A DNA stretch of 64,000 nt from Deltaproteobacteria bacterium (lineage in GTDB: Bacteria > Myxococcota_A > Polyangia > Nannocystales > Nannocystaceae): positions 3,081,501 to 3,145,500 of the forward strand of contig JADJEE010000012.1 in the NCBI GenBank assembly GCA_016709225.1, read 5' to 3'. The translations under genes were made by a program, and so were the position numbers. Shown in pieces: positions 17,568-26,025 of the stretch. The notes under the pieces were generated by a model. It had not been told where the DNA came from, ran no database searches, and was given only the letters and a program-made list of their open reading frames with translations. The first letter of the stretch is position 1. Every line of letters begins with the position of its first letter.

Positions 17568-17882
17568 TCAAGTGGATGAACGGCGGCGGCGCAGCAGCAC
17601 CAGCACCAATGCGGCGGTCAACGTTCCGATGCCATCGCCGTGGCCCAGCTGGCAGGCGTCGTTGCAGTCGCCGACGCAGGGCGTGTTGCGTCGGATCTCG
17701 ACGCCCGCAGCCTGCGCCACGCAGGCGTTGTCGTAGGTGTTGCCGTCCTTGCCGCACACCGGCGCGTAGTTCTGCGGGCACGCCTCGCCCGGCTGCGCGC
17801 CGGTCGAGTTGTTCTCGCCCGTCGAGCCCGAGCTGCTCCCGGCGGTGGTATCGGCGTCGTCCATCGCGTTGGTGCCCGTCAA
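17568..17882 (-). CDS. Kazal-domain protein with C-terminal membrane anchor, possibly 5'-truncated
   Basis: 104 residues from a TTG start that overlaps the upstream lipoprotein stop (TTGA); an in-frame ATG at 17864 is the alternative. After a Ser/Thr/Gly linker, a Kazal serine-protease-inhibitor domain is clear: ACPQNYAPVCGKDGNTYDN with further Cys at about 53 and 69. The C-terminus is a short hydrophobic segment (GIGTLTAALVLVLL) followed by RRRR, similar to MYXO-CTERM anchors. No signal peptide is encoded from either start, although related proteins begin with one, so the 5' end may have been lost or the protein may not be exported. Confidence 0.7.
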   Translation of the reverse strand: MTGTNAMDDADTTAGSSSGSTGENNSTGAQPGEACPQNYAPVCGKDGNTYDNACVAQAAGVEIRRNTPCVGDCNDACQLGHGDGIGTLTAALVLVLLRRRRSST

Positions 17883-18514
17883 TGGTACTGCACGGCGGTG
17901 TCGGCCAGCGATGGGCCGGCGCTGTCGACCGTGAAGACGATCGTCACCGCGGCGCCGCCGTCGACCAGCGTGGCCTCGAGCGTGATCTCGAGGTTGGTCG
18001 TCAGATCGATGACCTGTGAATCGCCCATCGGCGGGTCGTCGAATACCAGGCCGCTGGAGGCGCTCTGGATCTCGATGCCGAAGCCGGTCGCGTTGATGAG
18101 GCCGCTGTCCTGCACGTCGAGCACGAGCTGCGGTGCGATACCCGAGAGCGAGGCGGCCGCGCAGGTCATCGCCGCGGGATCGAGGCCGATCGATGCCTGC
18201 GGCAGCGCGCCGGCGTCCGACAGGAACGGCGCCATGAGGGGATCACACCGGCCATCGTCGACGCCGCCGCTGCTGCTGCCGTCGGCGCTGGCCGAGCCGG
18301 TCGCGGTCGCGTCGCTGGCAGTGGTGCTGCCGTCGGCGCCGCTCGAGTCGCCGCCGCCGCTGCTGCTCGCGTCGGTCGTCGCGCCGGTCGTCATCGTGGT
18401 GTCGGTGCCGCACTGCGCCGGCTCGGTGCAGCCCTGTGCGTCATCGCCACCGCAGGCCGCCACGCACGAGACGCCGAACAGGAGCACCGCAGGGAACGAA
18501 GCCAAGCTTCTCAC
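17879..18514 (-). CDS. secreted lipoprotein of unknown function
   Basis: 211 residues. The signal peptide MRSLASFPAVLLFGVSCVAAC ends in a lipobox with Cys21. A Ser/Gly/Thr linker continues to ~85, followed by about 120 residues with beta-strand character (PQLVLDVQDSGLINATG, ITLEATLVDGGAAVTIVF) that I do not recognise. The stop codon overlaps the TTG start of the Kazal gene, so the two may be coupled. A TTGACG is present about 30 bases upstream of the ATG on the minus strand. Function unknown. Confidence 0.72.
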   Translation of the reverse strand: MRSLASFPAVLLFGVSCVAACGGDDAQGCTEPAQCGTDTTMTTGATTDASSSGGGDSSGADGSTTASDATATGSASADGSSSGGVDDGRCDPLMAPFLSDAGALPQASIGLDPAAMTCAAASLSGIAPQLVLDVQDSGLINATGFGIEIQSASSGLVFDDPPMGDSQVIDLTTNLEITLEATLVDGGAAVTIVFTVDSAGPSLADTAVQYH

Positions 18515-18636
18515 GCGATGGATCTTGGCTGCGTGCGGGCCGCGCCGTCAACGATGTTGGATGCGGCGCTCGGCTCGCCCCGGTGGCGGTCGCGGCGGAC
18601 TTGGAGGTCGCCACGCGATGGGGCATACAGCCGGCG

Positions 18637-18972
18637 ATGACGTCACTGCGCTGCTTCGCGATCGCGCTGATTACCCTCGCCGCCTGCGAGAAACCCAAGG
18701 CGACCGAGACCCCGACCACCCAGTCGCCCGATGGCGCGACCACGACGCCGGACGCCACCGCCGGTGATGCCACCGCCGGCGCCGGCGAGTGCAAGCCGAC
18801 CGGATGCTCGGGCATCGTCTGCTCCGACGAGGAGGTCATGACGACCTGCGAGTATCGACCCGAGTACGCCTGCTACAAGACGGCGACCTGCGCTCGTCAA
18901 GACGACGGTGCGTGCGGCTGGACCAAGTCGGCCGAGCTCGACGCGTGCTTGGCCAACCCGCCGCAGGAGTAG
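18637..18972 (+). CDS. small lipoprotein with eight-cysteine cluster
   Basis: 111 residues: signal peptide MTSLRCFAIALITLAACEK with lipobox Cys17, a Pro/Thr/Ala linker, then a compact domain with exactly eight cysteines (CKPTGCSGIVCSDEE, TTCEYRPEYACYKTATC, CGWTKSAELDAC). This resembles the eight-cysteine-cluster domain seen in other myxobacteria. The even number suggests four disulphides in the periplasm or outside the cell. TACAGC, a weak -10 match, ends 5 bases before the ATG. Function unknown. Confidence 0.8.
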   Translation: MTSLRCFAIALITLAACEKPKATETPTTQSPDGATTTPDATAGDATAGAGECKPTGCSGIVCSDEEVMTTCEYRPEYACYKTATCARQDDGACGWTKSAELDACLANPPQE

Positions 18973-19009
18973 CGCGCCGCCGACGACGGCGGACGCGTCG
19001 CGAACGCGC

Positions 19010-20524
19010 TCAGCCGTCGTCGCGCCAGATGCCGAAGGTGTCGCCGACGTTCGCCGGTCGCAGCAGGCCGTTCTCGAACGCACCGTCGTCGCTCTCCGGC
19101 TCGCACAGGTACACCGCGATCGCGCCCAGCGGCTGATCGGTCGCGACGCGGTGCCACGACGGCGGCAGCTCGCGCCGCTGCTGCGCCCACGACACGCCGA
19201 TCTCGCCGGTGCTCGCGGCCTCGAGGATGCCGCGACCATCGTGTCGGCCGACCGACTCGATGGTCGCGATGCTGCAGTCGACGCTGCCGTGGGTCGGCGT
19301 GGTCGTGAGGCCGTGCGCGCGCAGGTGGGCGGCGACCTGCGGCGGCACGAAGTACGCGGCCGGGCGCGTGACGACGTGCTCGCCGACGAAGCGCGCGAGG
19401 TGGGGCAGGCGCACCGAGCTCGGCGCGCCCTCGAGCGTGCGGGGCGTTCGCGTGAGGATCTCGACCGGCTCCGCGTAGGCCTCGAGGCGGTAGCGCACCG
19501 CGATCTGCTCGGGTGGTCGCCGGCTGCTGGCGACGATCTCGAGCACGTCGTCGGGGTGTGATGCGACCCAGCGCAGACACTCGATCTGCCACGCCGACGC
19601 GGTCGCGACCCGCCGCTCGAAGCTGAGGTAGCTGTAGCACTCGAGCAGTAGATCGAGGCGATTGGTGAGCCCGCGGTAGTTGGAGCCGAAGCGCGGGTGG
19701 TGCGGGTAGGTCATCCAGCCCTCGCCGACCTTCGCGCCAGGATCGACCTCGCCGCCGGCATCGAGCGCGCGCTCGTCCTCGGCGAAGTTGCCATACCAGC
19801 CCGATTCGAAGCCGCGGGCGCGCACGGCCGCGATGACGTCGGGGACCATCCGTGTGCGCATGAACTCGATCGGCTCTGCACGACCGCTGGCGACGGTGTG
19901 CGGGATGTCGACCGTCATGTCGAAGCGATGCACGCTGCCGTTGGTGGCGTGGTTGTCGATCGTCAGATCCGGTGCCCATGGGATGCACACCTGCGATTGC
20001 AGCGCGCGCATCTCGGGGGCCTCCTGTCGCAGGTAGTCGCGGTTGAGGTTGATGCCGTGGCTCTGCGTGCGCGTGCCGACCACCGGGCCGATCTGGCCGC
20101 TCAGGTGGGCGAGATCGAGTCGGCGGTTGGCGGGGTCGAGCGCGTCGTTGCCATCGGGATTGAACAGCGGCACCACCAGCAACGTGACGTGGCGCAGTAG
20201 GTCCTCGAGCTCGGGCACGCGGCCGTCGAGCAGATCGCGGACCAGCGCGAGGCTGGCTTCCTTGCCCTCGACCTCGCCGGGGTGGATGCCGTCCTGCATC
20301 AGCACGATGGGGCGACCGAGTGCGCGGGCCTGTGCCGGCGTGCGCACGCCATCCTGCGACAGCACCAACAGCGGCATCGCGCGGCCGCCCGGGCTCACGC
20401 CGAAGTCGCTGACGTGCAAGCGTGCGTCGTCGCGGGCCACGAGGCCGGCGACGAAGTTCATGACGTCGGCGTGCAGCGAGGTCTCGCGGTAGCCGGTGCT
20501 CTCGGCGCGGGTCTGCAGGGTCAC
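19010..20524 (-). CDS. M14-family zinc carboxypeptidase
   Basis: 504 residues from GTG 20524. The M14 zinc site is present: His81 and Glu84 in QDGIHPGEVEGKEA and His192 in TIDNHATNG; the likely general base is Glu295 in LLLECYSYL. GINLNRDYLRQEAPE around 157-171 is the substrate-carboxylate Arg segment (Asn-Arg). No signal peptide, so it may act in the cytoplasm or be secreted by another route. The C-terminal ~170 residues form an additional beta-rich domain common in large bacterial M14 members. TACGCT ends 8 bases before the GTG. Peptide or cell-wall substrate is unknown. Confidence 0.88.
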   Translation of the reverse strand: MTLQTRAESTGYRETSLHADVMNFVAGLVARDDARLHVSDFGVSPGGRAMPLLVLSQDGVRTPAQARALGRPIVLMQDGIHPGEVEGKEASLALVRDLLDGRVPELEDLLRHVTLLVVPLFNPDGNDALDPANRRLDLAHLSGQIGPVVGTRTQSHGINLNRDYLRQEAPEMRALQSQVCIPWAPDLTIDNHATNGSVHRFDMTVDIPHTVASGRAEPIEFMRTRMVPDVIAAVRARGFESGWYGNFAEDERALDAGGEVDPGAKVGEGWMTYPHHPRFGSNYRGLTNRLDLLLECYSYLSFERRVATASAWQIECLRWVASHPDDVLEIVASSRRPPEQIAVRYRLEAYAEPVEILTRTPRTLEGAPSSVRLPHLARFVGEHVVTRPAAYFVPPQVAAHLRAHGLTTTPTHGSVDCSIATIESVGRHDGRGILEAASTGEIGVSWAQQRRELPPSWHRVATDQPLGAIAVYLCEPESDDGAFENGLLRPANVGDTFGIWRDDG

Positions 20525-20532
20525 GGCTGGCG

Positions 20533-20538
20533 AGCGTA
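20533..20538 (-). promoter_or_regulatory. -10-like TACGCT before the M14 peptidase
   Basis: TACGCT on the minus strand ends 8 bases before the GTG at 20524, with no Shine-Dalgarno visible. Confidence 0.4.
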
Positions 20539-20547
20539 CGCCGATCG

Positions 20548-20781
20548 ATGCGGGCGTGCGATCAGGCCTGCCGTCACTGCGGCTCGCGGGGCGGCCACGC
20601 GCGCCCCGACGCGCTCACCACCGCCGAGGCGCTGGGCTTGGTGCATCAGCTCGCCGACCTCGGGGTCCGCGAGGTGACGCTCATCGGTGGCGAGGCCACT
20701 ACGCCGACGAGTGCCGCGCGGGCTGCAACTTCACCGCGCAGTCCGCAGCTCGACACTCCCGGCGATTCCTTGCTAGCGTGA
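20548..20781 (+). pseudogene. internally deleted radical SAM/SPASM gene remnant
   Basis: The first ~50 codons encode the start of a radical SAM domain: CDQACRHCG (Cx3Cx2C for the 4Fe-4S cluster), LTTAEALGLVHQLADLG and REVTLIGGEA (the GGE motif). Right after this the homology stops. From 20700 in the +1 frame comes YADECRAGCNFTA, which resembles the C-terminal Cys-rich tail of SPASM proteins. The simplest reading is that an internal deletion of several hundred codons joined the two ends out of frame. It is very unlikely to be functional. The N-terminus also looks shortened, as related proteins have a strand before the first Cys. Confidence 0.65.
20774..20779 (+). promoter_or_regulatory. -10-like TAGCGT
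   Basis: TAGCGT ends 6 bases before the ATG at 20786. It lies inside the radical SAM remnant. Confidence 0.4.
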
Positions 20782-20785
20782 CGCG

Positions 20786-21118
20786 ATGAAGCTCGTGCCC
20801 TGCGAGCGCTGCGGGCGACACCTCCGCGGCGGCGAGTCGACCTGTCCGTTCTGCCGCGCGCCGCGGACCCGATCGATCCTCGCGCTGGTCGCGATGAGCT
20901 CGTCGCTGGCGTGCGCGATGGCGACCAAGTACGGCGCACCGCCCAACACGCAGCCGCCCGATGCAGATCCGGCGAGTCAGCCCGATGGCACACGTGTGCC
21001 ACCGACCGCGACCGATCCCGCGCCCGGTTACGAGACCTCGCAGAGCCCCCCAACCGATGCTCCTGCGCCCACGCCCTCGCCGGATCAGAGCTCGCCGCGG
21101 TTGCGGTCGTCGTCGTAG
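20786..21118 (+). CDS. small zinc-ribbon protein with hydrophobic segment and Pro-rich tail
   Basis: 110 residues. The N-terminus has two Cys pairs, CERCGRHL and CPFCRAP, forming a probable zinc ribbon. Then comes a hydrophobic stretch (SILALVAMSSSLAC) that could be a membrane segment or an internal lipobox-like site, and a Pro/Ala/Thr-rich tail beginning KYGAPP. Zinc ribbon plus hydrophobic segment plus KYGAPP tail is, to my knowledge, a recurring myxobacterial protein pattern without assigned function. Topology would put the ribbon in the cytoplasm. Confidence 0.65.
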   Translation: MKLVPCERCGRHLRGGESTCPFCRAPRTRSILALVAMSSSLACAMATKYGAPPNTQPPDADPASQPDGTRVPPTATDPAPGYETSQSPPTDAPAPTPSPDQSSPRLRSSS

Positions 21119-21199
21119 CTCGCGGCCGTCGGATCGGGCGGCTGTGATCAGTTACGCTGGGCGGCCGTCTTCACCCCCGAAGCAGGCCCCCTCCGCGAC

Positions 21200-22060
21200 A
21201 TGACGTACCGCGATCCCAATCCCCAAGCCCTCGCGACCACCCCGCCCGACGCCGTGGTCGCGGCGACCACCGAGCACGCCTATCGCGGCCTGCGCATCCC
21301 CGGCGTGCTGATGTTGCTGCTCGGATTGCCGCTGCTGTTCGTGTTCGGCATCGGCGTGTTGATCCTGCGCGGCCTGGTGATGGTCGAACCCAACCAGAGC
21401 AAGGTCGTGCTGCTGTTCGGCCGCTACAAGGGGACCTTGCGCAGCCCCGGGTTCCACTGGATCAACCCCTTCACCTCGCGCCGCGCGATCTCGCTGCGCG
21501 TCCGCAACTTCGACAGCGCCAAGCTCAAGGTCAACGATCTGCGCGGCAACCCCATCGAGATCGGCGCGGTCGTGGTGTGGCGCGTGAAGGACACCGCGCA
21601 GGCCGTGTTCGACGTCGAGCACTACGAGTCGTACGTCGCGGTGCAGACCGAGGCGGCGATTCGCACGACCGCCGCCAAGCATCCCTACGACGCGGCCGGC
21701 CCCGGTCAGGTCTCGTTGCGCGGTGATTCCTCGGAGGTCAACGTCGAGCTGATGGCGCAGCTGCGCGAGCGTCTGTCCCATGCCGGTGTCGAGGTCATCG
21801 AGGTGCGCCTCAGCCACCTGGCGTACTCGCCCGAGATCGCCGGCGTGATGCTGCGGCGCCAGCAGGCCGAGGCCATCATCGATGCGCGTCAGCGCATCGT
21901 CGAAGGTGCGGTGACGATGGTGAAGATGGCGCTCGACAACCTCGAGGAGCAGAAGGTCGTGACCCTCGACGACTCCCGCAAGGCGGCGCTGGTCAGCAAC
22001 CTGCTGGTGGTGCTGTGCTCGGAGAACGACGCCCAGCCGGTGGTCTCCGCCGGCGCGTGA
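21200..22060 (+). CDS. SPFH/band-7 (stomatin-prohibitin) membrane protein
   Basis: 286 residues. An N-terminal membrane segment (GVLMLLLGLPLLFVFGIGVLI, in two overlapping parts, about 34-55) is followed by the SPFH domain: VMVEPNQSKVVLLFGRYKGT, GFHWINPF, VNDLRGNPIEIGAVVVWRV, and the helical C-terminus with ARQRIVEGAV. Such proteins form oligomeric assemblies in membrane microdomains and often scaffold proteases or transporters. No NfeD or FtsH gene is adjacent. It faces a convergent gene 45 bases downstream. TACGCT lies about 40 bases upstream of the ATG. Confidence 0.88.
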   Translation: MTYRDPNPQALATTPPDAVVAATTEHAYRGLRIPGVLMLLLGLPLLFVFGIGVLILRGLVMVEPNQSKVVLLFGRYKGTLRSPGFHWINPFTSRRAISLRVRNFDSAKLKVNDLRGNPIEIGAVVVWRVKDTAQAVFDVEHYESYVAVQTEAAIRTTAAKHPYDAAGPGQVSLRGDSSEVNVELMAQLRERLSHAGVEVIEVRLSHLAYSPEIAGVMLRRQQAEAIIDARQRIVEGAVTMVKMALDNLEEQKVVTLDDSRKAALVSNLLVVLCSENDAQPVVSAGA

Positions 22061-22105
22061 GCCTCGGGCCGCACGAAGACGTACGGCGCCCCGCTCGAGG
22101 CGTCG

Positions 22106-22777
22106 TCACAGCGTCGGCGAGGCCTTGAGCCACTGCTCGCGGTAGGCCGGGAATCCCCGCAGTCCGTCGAGCCCGCGGCCCTGTTGGCCGGCTTCGTCGA
22201 TGACGAGCTCGACGAGCGTGGCCGATGCCAGCGCTGCGAGGTCCAAGAGCCACGGCATGTGCAGCCACGCGACATCGGCCGCGGCGTGGTCCGTGTGGTC
22301 CTGCTCCGCGTAGACGTCGATGTCGACGATGTGACCGGGTCGCTCCGGCGCGAGCAGCTCCCGCGTGACGTGACTGGCGGAGAAGGAGTCCTGGGCGGCA
22401 TGCAGGGCGTTGCCGAGCGCCTGCAGGTGATCCTTGCCGTGGCCACGGCTGACCGCCCGCGCGAACGAGGTCGCGTTGCGCTCGATCCAGCCGCAGGCCG
22501 CGTCGTAGGCCTGGCGATTGGTCTGCGCGCGCGTGCGCATGAAGTGGTGTCGCTGACCGCGGTCGCGCCAGTGCCCCAGCGTGATCACGTCGAGGATGTC
22601 GCGCTGCACGGCGAAGTCCGGTGGTCCCAGCTCGCGCGAGGCCATGCCGCCCTCGTCGGCGTTCGATGCCGGCGAGAACAGCTGCGACCGCACCGACGAC
22701 ATGCGCGCGGCACCGAGGCGATCGGACAGCAGCTCCATCGCGCGCGCCGTGATCCGCCTGTGCCCCTCGAGATCCAC
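22106..22777 (-). CDS. putative zinc-dependent phospholipase C/S1-P1-like fold protein
   Basis: 223 residues from GTG 22777, chosen because AGGGGAAGG lies just upstream and the conserved GHRRIT element follows at once; longer in-frame GTG/TTG starts exist. The N-terminal VDLEGHRRITARAMELL and the central HLQALGNALHAAQDSFSASHV resemble the His/Asp metal-ligand segments of zinc-dependent phospholipase C and S1/P1 nuclease-like helical proteins (GHxxIT, HxxxD, SxSH). No signal peptide, unlike secreted PLCs. Function is an inference from these motifs and could equally be a non-catalytic relative. Confidence 0.6.
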   Translation of the reverse strand: MDLEGHRRITARAMELLSDRLGAARMSSVRSQLFSPASNADEGGMASRELGPPDFAVQRDILDVITLGHWRDRGQRHHFMRTRAQTNRQAYDAACGWIERNATSFARAVSRGHGKDHLQALGNALHAAQDSFSASHVTRELLAPERPGHIVDIDVYAEQDHTDHAAADVAWLHMPWLLDLAALASATLVELVIDEAGQQGRGLDGLRGFPAYREQWLKASPTL

Positions 22778-22855
22778 CAGCCTTCCCCTGATACGTCGGG
22801 GCGCCGCGGTATCGTCACACAAACCGCCGTGCGAGATCACGACGGGCCGGCCGCG

Positions 22856-22876
22856 CACCCGGGGATCCCCCGGGTG
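22856..22876. terminator. perfect 9-bp stem hairpin between SNF2 and the PLC-like gene
   Basis: CACCCGGGG (22856-22864) pairs perfectly with CCCCGGGTG (22868-22876) around loop ATC. It lies 30 bases after the SNF2 stop on the same strand and upstream of the next minus-strand gene. No U run follows, so factor-dependent termination or attenuation is possible. Confidence 0.5.
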
Positions 22877-22905
22877 GCGCTGGCGCTTCGATCCCGCGCA
22901 GGCGA

Positions 22906-25900
22906 TCAATCCCAGGGGTTGATCGCCGGCGTGCGCAGCAGCTCCTCGACGTCGTCCATCGTGAGGCTCTTGCCGGCGGTCGCATCGCGACCGAGCGCGC
23001 TCTCGGCCACGGCGCGCTTGCGCTGACCGAGCTCCACCATCTTCTGCTCGACGGTGTCCTCGACGACCATGCGGTAGACCATCACCGGCTTGTCCTGGCC
23101 GATGCGGTGGGCGCGGTCGGTGGCCTGGTCCTCGACCGCCGGGTTCCACCACGGATCGAAGTGGATCACCGTGTCGGCCTCGGTCAGCGTGATGCCGCTG
23201 CCGCCGGCCTTGAGGCTGATGATGAAGACCGGCGGGCCGCCCGGCTGCTGGAACTTGCCGACCAGCTCCTCGCGGTTCTTGGTGCCGCCGTGGAGCCACA
23301 GGTACTCGATGCCGAGCTTCTCGAGCGAGGCCGCGATGATCTTCTGCATCTCGACGAACTGTGAGAACACCAGGGTCTTGCGCCCCGAGCCGACCGCGTC
23401 GGCGATGAGCTCCTCGAAGGCGTCGAGCTTGCACGACGGCGGCACCGGCGTGCCCTCGGGCAGCCCCAGCAATTGTGGATCGCAGCAGACCTGGCGCAGG
23501 CGGGTGAGCGCGGCGAGGATCGTCATCTGCGCCTTCTCGACGCCGACCTCGTCGATGCGACCGGTGATCTCGTCCTTCGCGGCCTTCAGGATGCGATTGT
23601 ACAGGCCCAGCTGCGACTTGCCGAAGTGGCAGTAGATGATCTGCTCGGTCTTGGGCGGCAGCTCGGAGGCGACGTCTTCCTTCTTGCGGCGCATCACGAA
23701 CGGCCGCACGCGGGTGCGCAGCTGCTCGAGCACACGGGTGTCGCCGTCTTCGATGGGCTTGACGTAGTTCTTCTGGAAATCGGTCAGCTTGCCGAGGAAG
23801 CCCGGCGCCAGGAAGTCGAAGATCGCCCACAAGTCGATGAGGTGGTTCTCGACCGGGGTGCCCGACATCGCCAGGCGATGGTCGCTCTTGAGCTGCTTGG
23901 CGCTCTTGGCGGTGCTGGTGGTCCAATTCTTGATGTACTGCGCCTCGTCGAGGATCACGTAGCGGAAGCGGATCTTCGACAGCTCGTCGATGTCGCGGCG
24001 CAGGATCGCGTAGCTGGTGACGATGACGTCGGTCTTCTTGAGCAGGCGCGCGTTCTCCATGCGCTCGGGGCCGTGCCACACCAGCAGCGACAGCGTCGGA
24101 GCCCACTTCGCAACCTCCTGCTTCCACACCAGCAGCACCGAGGTCGGGCACACGATGAGCGTGGGGGCGTTGCCCTCTTCTTCCTTGGCCTTGGTCAGCA
24201 GCGCGATCGCCTGCACGGTCTTGCCCAGACCCATGTCGTCGGCGAGCACGCCGGTCATGCGGTTCTCGTGCAGCTGCCACAGCCACGCGAAGCCCGACTT
24301 CTGGTACTCGCGCAGCTTGGCGTTGAGCGCCTTGGCCTTGCGCGGGGCCTTGCCCGTGCGATCGCCGGTCATGCCCGCCAGCAGCGTCTTGACCTCCTTG
24401 GCGACCTCGGCGGTCGGGACCTCGGTCAAGAGCCGCGACAGCGTGCCGAGCTCGAGGGTCGAGACCTCGGCCTTGCCGTCCTTGTCGAACTGCATGTCGC
24501 CGGTGGCCTCGGCGACCGGCTGCAGGATCTTCGGGTCGAGCTTGACGACGCTGCCGTCGGCGAGCGTGACCCAGCGGCGGCCTTCGTGCAGCCAGCGCAG
24601 CAGATCGCGGAACGAGATGAGATCGGTGTCGCCCTCGATGTCGACGATGGCCTCGACGTCGAGCACCGAGCCGTCGCCACCCGAGACCGACACCCGCGGG
24701 GTCGGTGACTTCGAGCGGATCTTCGGCAGCTTGGGCACCCGCCGCTCCCACGACTCGGGCAGCAGCGGCACGCCGGCGATGAGGAACTCGATCGCGGCGT
24801 CGCCGGTGGCGATGAACGCGTCGTCGGAGGTCTGCCACTCGAGCTTGAGGTCGACGAGGGTCTTGCGCGCGGCGGCCTCGCCGTCGAGGTCGCGGTAGAA
24901 GGTTACCGATTGTCCGCCAGCGGTCATCGAGTAGCGCGCGCTCTCGGGGTCGTCACCCGCGATGCCGATCGTGACCAGGCCGTAGCGTGCCGCCAGCTGT
25001 ACCTTCACGCGGTTGGCGTCGCCCTCGATGGTGACGACGATCTGGTCGATCGAGCGCGCGTCGCTGGCGAGCGCGAAGAGATCGGCCCGCGGCACGCCGA
25101 CGGTCTGCAGGCGCTCGGACAGGGAGTCCATCGCGGTCGCGTCGACCCGCGCGTCCATCACGATGCGCGGCTGCCTGCCGATGGCCTCGAGCACCCACGG
25201 CGGGGTGTCGAGCACGAGGAAGAGCTCGCAGCTCTCGGGCACCAGGAACCACGTCGGCGCGCCGTTGATGACACGACCCTTGTCGACCTCGAAGGTCCGC
25301 GTGGTCGGCACGTGCTCGAGGTACGCGTGCAGGTCGATGTTGTTGTCCTTGCGCGGCTCGGCGCGCACGCGCAGCACCAGCGGCTCGGGCACGAACTTGA
25401 GCTTGCCGACGCCCTTGAGGCTGACGTTGGCGTTGCGCGCGAAGTACAACAGGCCCGCGAGTGCGGCGTCGTCGAGCTCGTGCGCGCCGTCGTCGCTGCG
25501 ATCGACCTCCTGCGCGAGGAAGTGCCGGATCATGCGGTCGGCCGGGGCCAGGCCCTCACGGCCCTTGTTGCGCCGCAGGTCGGCCGCGACCCCGCCCTGG
25601 AACGCCTGCACCAGCCATGTGGTCGTGCGTTGCGTGATGGTGTAGCGCTGGCCGCCCCCATCGCTGCCGACGTCGCTGATCCACGGGTTCTGCGTGGTCG
25701 TGATCTCGCCGCCCGACTGGTACTGCTGGCGCAGTGACAACCCCAACGCGACCGCGTGGTGGCAGACGCGCTCCCAGCCGTCGGTGAAGGTCGGACACGA
25801 ACAGTTCGCGCCGAGCCGGCCGGCGCCCTCGAGCTTGATCGAGGTCGAGTGCGGCAACGGGCTGGAGCCGCGCACGCGGCCCGTGACGGCGTCACCCGCG

Positions 25901-26025
25901 AACACGATGTCCGAGACGCCCTTGGCGTCGAACAGGTCGCGGCCGGCCTTGAAGGCCTTCGGGCTGGTGATCTTGGCGAGCGCATCCGGCTCGACGAGCG
26001 GAAGAAACGTTTCGATTTGTGTCAC
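22906..26025 (-). CDS. SWIM zinc-finger SNF2-family helicase
   Basis: About 1039 residues. Near residue 75 a SWIM zinc finger is visible (CSCPTFTDGWERVCHHAVAL). The C-terminal ~460 residues are a SNF2 ATPase: DDMGLGKTVQA (Walker A region, near 595), VILDEAQYIKNW (DEAQ box), GTPVENHL, TLVFSQFVEM, SLKAGGSGITLT, and QATDRAHRIGQDKPV (motif VI, near 972). Such proteins remodel DNA- or RNA polymerase-bound complexes; bacterial roles are mostly unknown. The start is uncertain: GTG 26025 begins a plausible N-terminus, but the frame stays open to 26370 with low-complexity sequence, including ATG 26139. Confidence 0.9.
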   Translation of the reverse strand: MTQIETFLPLVEPDALAKITSPKAFKAGRDLFDAKGVSDIVFAGDAVTGRVRGSSPLPHSTSIKLEGAGRLGANCSCPTFTDGWERVCHHAVALGLSLRQQYQSGGEITTTQNPWISDVGSDGGGQRYTITQRTTTWLVQAFQGGVAADLRRNKGREGLAPADRMIRHFLAQEVDRSDDGAHELDDAALAGLLYFARNANVSLKGVGKLKFVPEPLVLRVRAEPRKDNNIDLHAYLEHVPTTRTFEVDKGRVINGAPTWFLVPESCELFLVLDTPPWVLEAIGRQPRIVMDARVDATAMDSLSERLQTVGVPRADLFALASDARSIDQIVVTIEGDANRVKVQLAARYGLVTIGIAGDDPESARYSMTAGGQSVTFYRDLDGEAAARKTLVDLKLEWQTSDDAFIATGDAAIEFLIAGVPLLPESWERRVPKLPKIRSKSPTPRVSVSGGDGSVLDVEAIVDIEGDTDLISFRDLLRWLHEGRRWVTLADGSVVKLDPKILQPVAEATGDMQFDKDGKAEVSTLELGTLSRLLTEVPTAEVAKEVKTLLAGMTGDRTGKAPRKAKALNAKLREYQKSGFAWLWQLHENRMTGVLADDMGLGKTVQAIALLTKAKEEEGNAPTLIVCPTSVLLVWKQEVAKWAPTLSLLVWHGPERMENARLLKKTDVIVTSYAILRRDIDELSKIRFRYVILDEAQYIKNWTTSTAKSAKQLKSDHRLAMSGTPVENHLIDLWAIFDFLAPGFLGKLTDFQKNYVKPIEDGDTRVLEQLRTRVRPFVMRRKKEDVASELPPKTEQIIYCHFGKSQLGLYNRILKAAKDEITGRIDEVGVEKAQMTILAALTRLRQVCCDPQLLGLPEGTPVPPSCKLDAFEELIADAVGSGRKTLVFSQFVEMQKIIAASLEKLGIEYLWLHGGTKNREELVGKFQQPGGPPVFIISLKAGGSGITLTEADTVIHFDPWWNPAVEDQATDRAHRIGQDKPVMVYRMVVEDTVEQKMVELGQRKRAVAESALGRDATAGKSLTMDDVEELLRTPAINPWD

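Noticed and set aside
22106..24838. 910-codon frame that includes the PLC-like gene
   Set aside because: Only the last ~223 codons carry family motifs; the upstream part is a shadow frame of the SNF2 gene on the same strand.
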